In this document: positions 15,189 through 17,035 of the stretch, piece after piece
Position numbering within the stretch: the first letter of the stretch is position 1
Layout: each line of letters begins with the position of its first letter
Assembly (NCBI GenBank): GCA_964512305.1
Contig: CAZEIW010000050.1
Location: 1-17,035, forward strand
Reading direction: 5' to 3'
DNA: 17,035 nucleotides
Origin: CAZEIW01 sp964512305
Lineage (GTDB): Bacteria > Pseudomonadota > Gammaproteobacteria > Burkholderiales > Burkholderiaceae_F
The notes under the pieces: model-generated
Databases searched by the model: none
What the model saw: the letters and a program-made list of their open reading frames with translations, nothing else
Told to the model about the DNA's origin: nothing
Program-made: the position numbers and the translations under genes

Positions 15189-16289
15189 GTGGCTCCGAAC
15201 ACGTTGTTACCCATCGAGGAGCGTGTCGCGGCCGGCGACGAGCGATGGCCGCTAGGCGGCGATTTCGACGCTTTCTTCAATCCGTTCGAGTCGAGGAAAG
15301 TGCGCGCCGCGCTCATCGATGCGCAGACGCTCGAATTGAGAGCGAGCTGGTCGATCGCGAATTGCGTGGTCCTCGAGGAAGACAAGTCGGACCGATGGAA
15401 TACCGCGGGTCCGAGTTTCGCCAAAGTCGTCGAGCGGCTTTCGCAAACTGCCATCGGCGAGGTTTCCGTCAAGCAACTCGGCTTGCAGCGTTGTTTGTAT
15501 ATGTGGCGTACCGAACCGGGGTTGATCGTCGTCGCCGAAGTAAGCAGCCGCGGCAAGATAAGCAGCCGCCCGCCGTTTCGGCGCTCCTCGGATGTGGAGC
15601 CGGCGACCGTGAGGGAGATTTGCAGCGCCGCCATGAGCGAAAGCCCGGCCACCGCGGCGATGCGGCCGCGCGCAGCGGCCCCCGCACCTTCGAGTCTCGC
15701 CATCTCCCCTCGGAGCGCTCGTGTGCCCTGGGTCAGGGCCGGCTGGGCGGGCGTGGTCTCGTTGCTGTTAGGGGCCGCCGTTGGCGGCTGGCTTTTCGCA
15801 AGGGCCAACCTCGAAATATTGCACGTTCGCGCGCTGATGGATGCCGCGATGCTGCGCAGCCTTTCGCTCGCGCTCGCGAAAAGCGACTATGACGGGGTTC
15901 AGGAGATGTTGTCGACCTACGGCGACAGCGGCTACTTCTCGCAGGCAGCAGTGAGCAACGCCAAGCAACGGGTCATTGCGATCGGCGGAAATTGGCCGAA
16001 CGTTCGGATTGGCGAGCCGGTGCCCGACGAGATTGCGAGGGTGGCGGAAAACTTCGATCTGCGCCTCGGCTCCGAGCGCCTCGGGCAGCTGTCGATACGG
16101 CAGCCGCGGACAGTGGCGCTGGGGCTGATCAATAGCGGCCTTCACTCGCTGCGCACCGCGAGCGCATGGCTGTCGGGACTGGCTCTGCTGTCAGCCCTGA
16201 CGCTGGCAGCGTACTTGTTGCGGATACGGACCTTCGCCGAGAATTCGGGGAGCCAGCCGGACGCCGCGGCTGACCCGACGAAAGAGTGA
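15189..16289 (+). CDS. Two-TM membrane protein with sensor-like periplasmic segment, unknown function
   Basis: I do not recognise a named family. A cytoplasmic N-terminal region (about 25-120) alternates strands and helices (KVRAALIDAQTLELRASWS, FAKVVERLSQT, GLIVVAEVSS), loosely like a roadblock/LC7 or profilin-like fold. A disordered Pro/Ala/Ser linker follows (about 125-180). Membrane helices are at about 185-204 and 325-344, with a 120-residue periplasmic segment between them that starts helical (HVRALMDAAMLRSLSLALAKSDYDGVQEML) and ends in strands. This resembles sensor domains of signalling proteins, but no kinase, GGDEF or HAMP output follows. The start is uncertain: GTG 15189 is the first possible start after an in-frame stop but has no Shine-Dalgarno; GTG 15300 behind GAGG is another. 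It lies 62 bases after the LysM/PhnD gene and 15 before the DUF302 gene. Confidence 0.7.
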   Translation: MAPNTLLPIEERVAAGDERWPLGGDFDAFFNPFESRKVRAALIDAQTLELRASWSIANCVVLEEDKSDRWNTAGPSFAKVVERLSQTAIGEVSVKQLGLQRCLYMWRTEPGLIVVAEVSSRGKISSRPPFRRSSDVEPATVREICSAAMSESPATAAMRPRAAAPAPSSLAISPRSARVPWVRAGWAGVVSLLLGAAVGGWLFARANLEILHVRALMDAAMLRSLSLALAKSDYDGVQEMLSTYGDSGYFSQAAVSNAKQRVIAIGGNWPNVRIGEPVPDEIARVAENFDLRLGSERLGQLSIRQPRTVALGLINSGLHSLRTASAWLSGLALLSALTLAAYLLRIRTFAENSGSQPDAAADPTKE

Positions 16290-16304
16290 AAGGACCGAAC
16301 GAGT

Positions 16305-16799
16305 ATGAAACCGGCTCGAAAAGACGGCATTCCGACCAGGCGACTGGCTGCAGCGGCGATGCTGCTCGTGCTTGCATGCGCGGCGGGCGGCGTCCTTGCG
16401 GCCGACGGGCTGATCAAGGTGCGCAGCCCCTATAGCGAACGGCAGACAATGGACCGCTTCGAGAAAATCGCTCGCAGCGCCGGGATGAAGATCTTCGCCC
16501 GGATCGATCATGCGGCTGGCGCGAAGCAGGTCGGTCGGTCGTTGCGCCCGACCGAGGTGCTCGTCTTCGGCAATCCGAAGGGTGGGACGCCCTTTCTCGA
16601 ATGCAGCCAAACCGTTGGCATCGACCTGCCGATGAAGCTGCTCGTGTGGACCGACGAATCGAATCAGGTCTGGATCGGCTACAACGACCCTGCCTGGGTC
16701 GCGCGCCGGCACGAGGCGCAAGATTGTCCTGCGACCGGTCCGCTCTCGCAGGCACTCGCCAAGATGGTCGAGGGCGCAGTCGCGCCCGAGAAGCATTAA
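16305..16799 (+). CDS. Secreted DUF302-family protein
   Basis: The 164-residue product has an N-terminal signal peptide (about 1-32, basic start then AAAAMLLVLACAAGGVLA). One DUF302 domain follows (about 45-135), recognisable from TMDRFEKIARSAGMKIFARIDHA, then RPTEVLVFGNPKGGTP and IDLPMKLLVWTD, and finally VWIGYNDPAWVARRH. DUF302 proteins are small alpha/beta proteins of unsettled function, often exported. Two cysteines (C100 and C141) could form a disulfide in the periplasm. The ATG at 16305 follows AAAGGA with 10-base spacing. It is the last gene of the probable three-gene unit, and no intrinsic terminator with a T-tract follows. Confidence 0.85.
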   Translation: MKPARKDGIPTRRLAAAAMLLVLACAAGGVLAADGLIKVRSPYSERQTMDRFEKIARSAGMKIFARIDHAAGAKQVGRSLRPTEVLVFGNPKGGTPFLECSQTVGIDLPMKLLVWTDESNQVWIGYNDPAWVARRHEAQDCPATGPLSQALAKMVEGAVAPEKH

Positions 16800-16870
16800 A
16801 GGGCTCGGTTCGGGAGCGCTCCCGACGGCGCAACGCACCCGGCCGCGAAGCAGAGGCGGCCGCGCGGCGT

Positions 16871-16900
16871 TTGACGCCCTGGTTACCGCTCGTCGATAAT
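16871..16900 (+). promoter_or_regulatory. Sigma-70-type promoter of the tRNA-Lys gene
   Basis: TTGACG (16871-16876) and GATAAT (16895-16900) are separated by 18 bases and lie about 60 bases before the tRNA, predicting a transcript start near 16907. The rest of the 160-base gap after the DUF302 gene holds a 16-bp perfect palindrome, TCGGGAGCGCTCCCGA (16810-16825), without a T-tract. Confidence 0.65.
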
Positions 16901-16959
16901 CGCAGGCTTCGCGTGCGCGGCCCGCTACGGCGACCGGACGCGACAGGCGAATTCGAAGC

Positions 16960-17035
16960 GGGCCGTTAGCTCAGTCGGTAGAGCAGCGGACTTTTAATCC
17001 GTTGGTCGCAGGTTCAAGTCCTGCACGGCCCACCA
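16960..17035 (+). tRNA. tRNA-Lys (anticodon TTT)
   Basis: A complete 76-base tRNA. Acceptor stem GGGCCGT (16960-16966) pairs with ACGGCCC (17025-17031), followed by discriminator A and an encoded CCA that ends exactly at the window edge. The D arm is seen in AGCTCAGTCGGTAGAGC. The anticodon loop CTTTTAA (16991-16997) carries TTT at 16993-16995. The T arm contains GGTTCAAGTCC. Confidence 0.97.

Noticed and set aside
16810..16825. Intrinsic terminator after the DUF302 gene
   Set aside because: The palindrome has almost no loop and no T-tract follows.

Overview
The window is GC-rich Gram-negative DNA with an intact Tol-Pal envelope operon, lipobox-type lipoproteins and Sec signal peptides. Protein style, gene order and the types of intergenic repeat suggest a betaproteobacterium, probably Burkholderiales-like. 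That placement is inferred from sequence style, not from a marker-gene comparison.

Left third, minus strand (1-5997): an ABC importer operon of the oligopeptide/dipeptide/nickel class. It is read right to left as substrate-binding lipoprotein (3739-5997), OppB-type permease (2688-3662), OppC-type permease with an unusually long N-terminal region (1271-2674), and an OppD-type ATPase that runs off the left edge (from 1098). A perfect 40-bp inverted repeat lies between the OppC and OppD genes. The end of the OppD reading frame is made of 21-bp tandem repeats and a short palindrome.

Middle, plus strand (6167-11478): the complete tol-pal operon in classical order, ybgC-tolQ-tolR-tolA-tolB-pal-cpoB. 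TolQ/TolR form the proton-driven motor and TolA spans the periplasm. TolB and Pal link it to outer membrane and peptidoglycan, and CpoB couples the machine to septal peptidoglycan synthesis. A consensus -10 element directly before tolB suggests a separate tolB-pal-cpoB promoter. GC-rich hairpins precede tolR and cpoB.

Right third (11514-16799): a cassette I cannot match to a described system. A secreted vanadium-haloperoxidase/PAP2-family enzyme is on the minus strand. Divergent from it is a three-gene plus-strand unit: a periplasmic protein fusing LysM to a PhnD-like binding domain, a two-TM membrane protein with a sensor-like periplasmic segment and no output domain, and a secreted DUF302 protein. 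The cassette lies between cpoB and a tRNA-Lys(TTT) gene that ends exactly at the right edge. In other proteobacteria cpoB is often followed directly, or after queE/queC, by tRNA-Lys, so this stretch looks like accessory content in a conserved neighbourhood.

There is no gap over 300 bases without a gene. No insertion sequence, CRISPR array or rRNA was seen.
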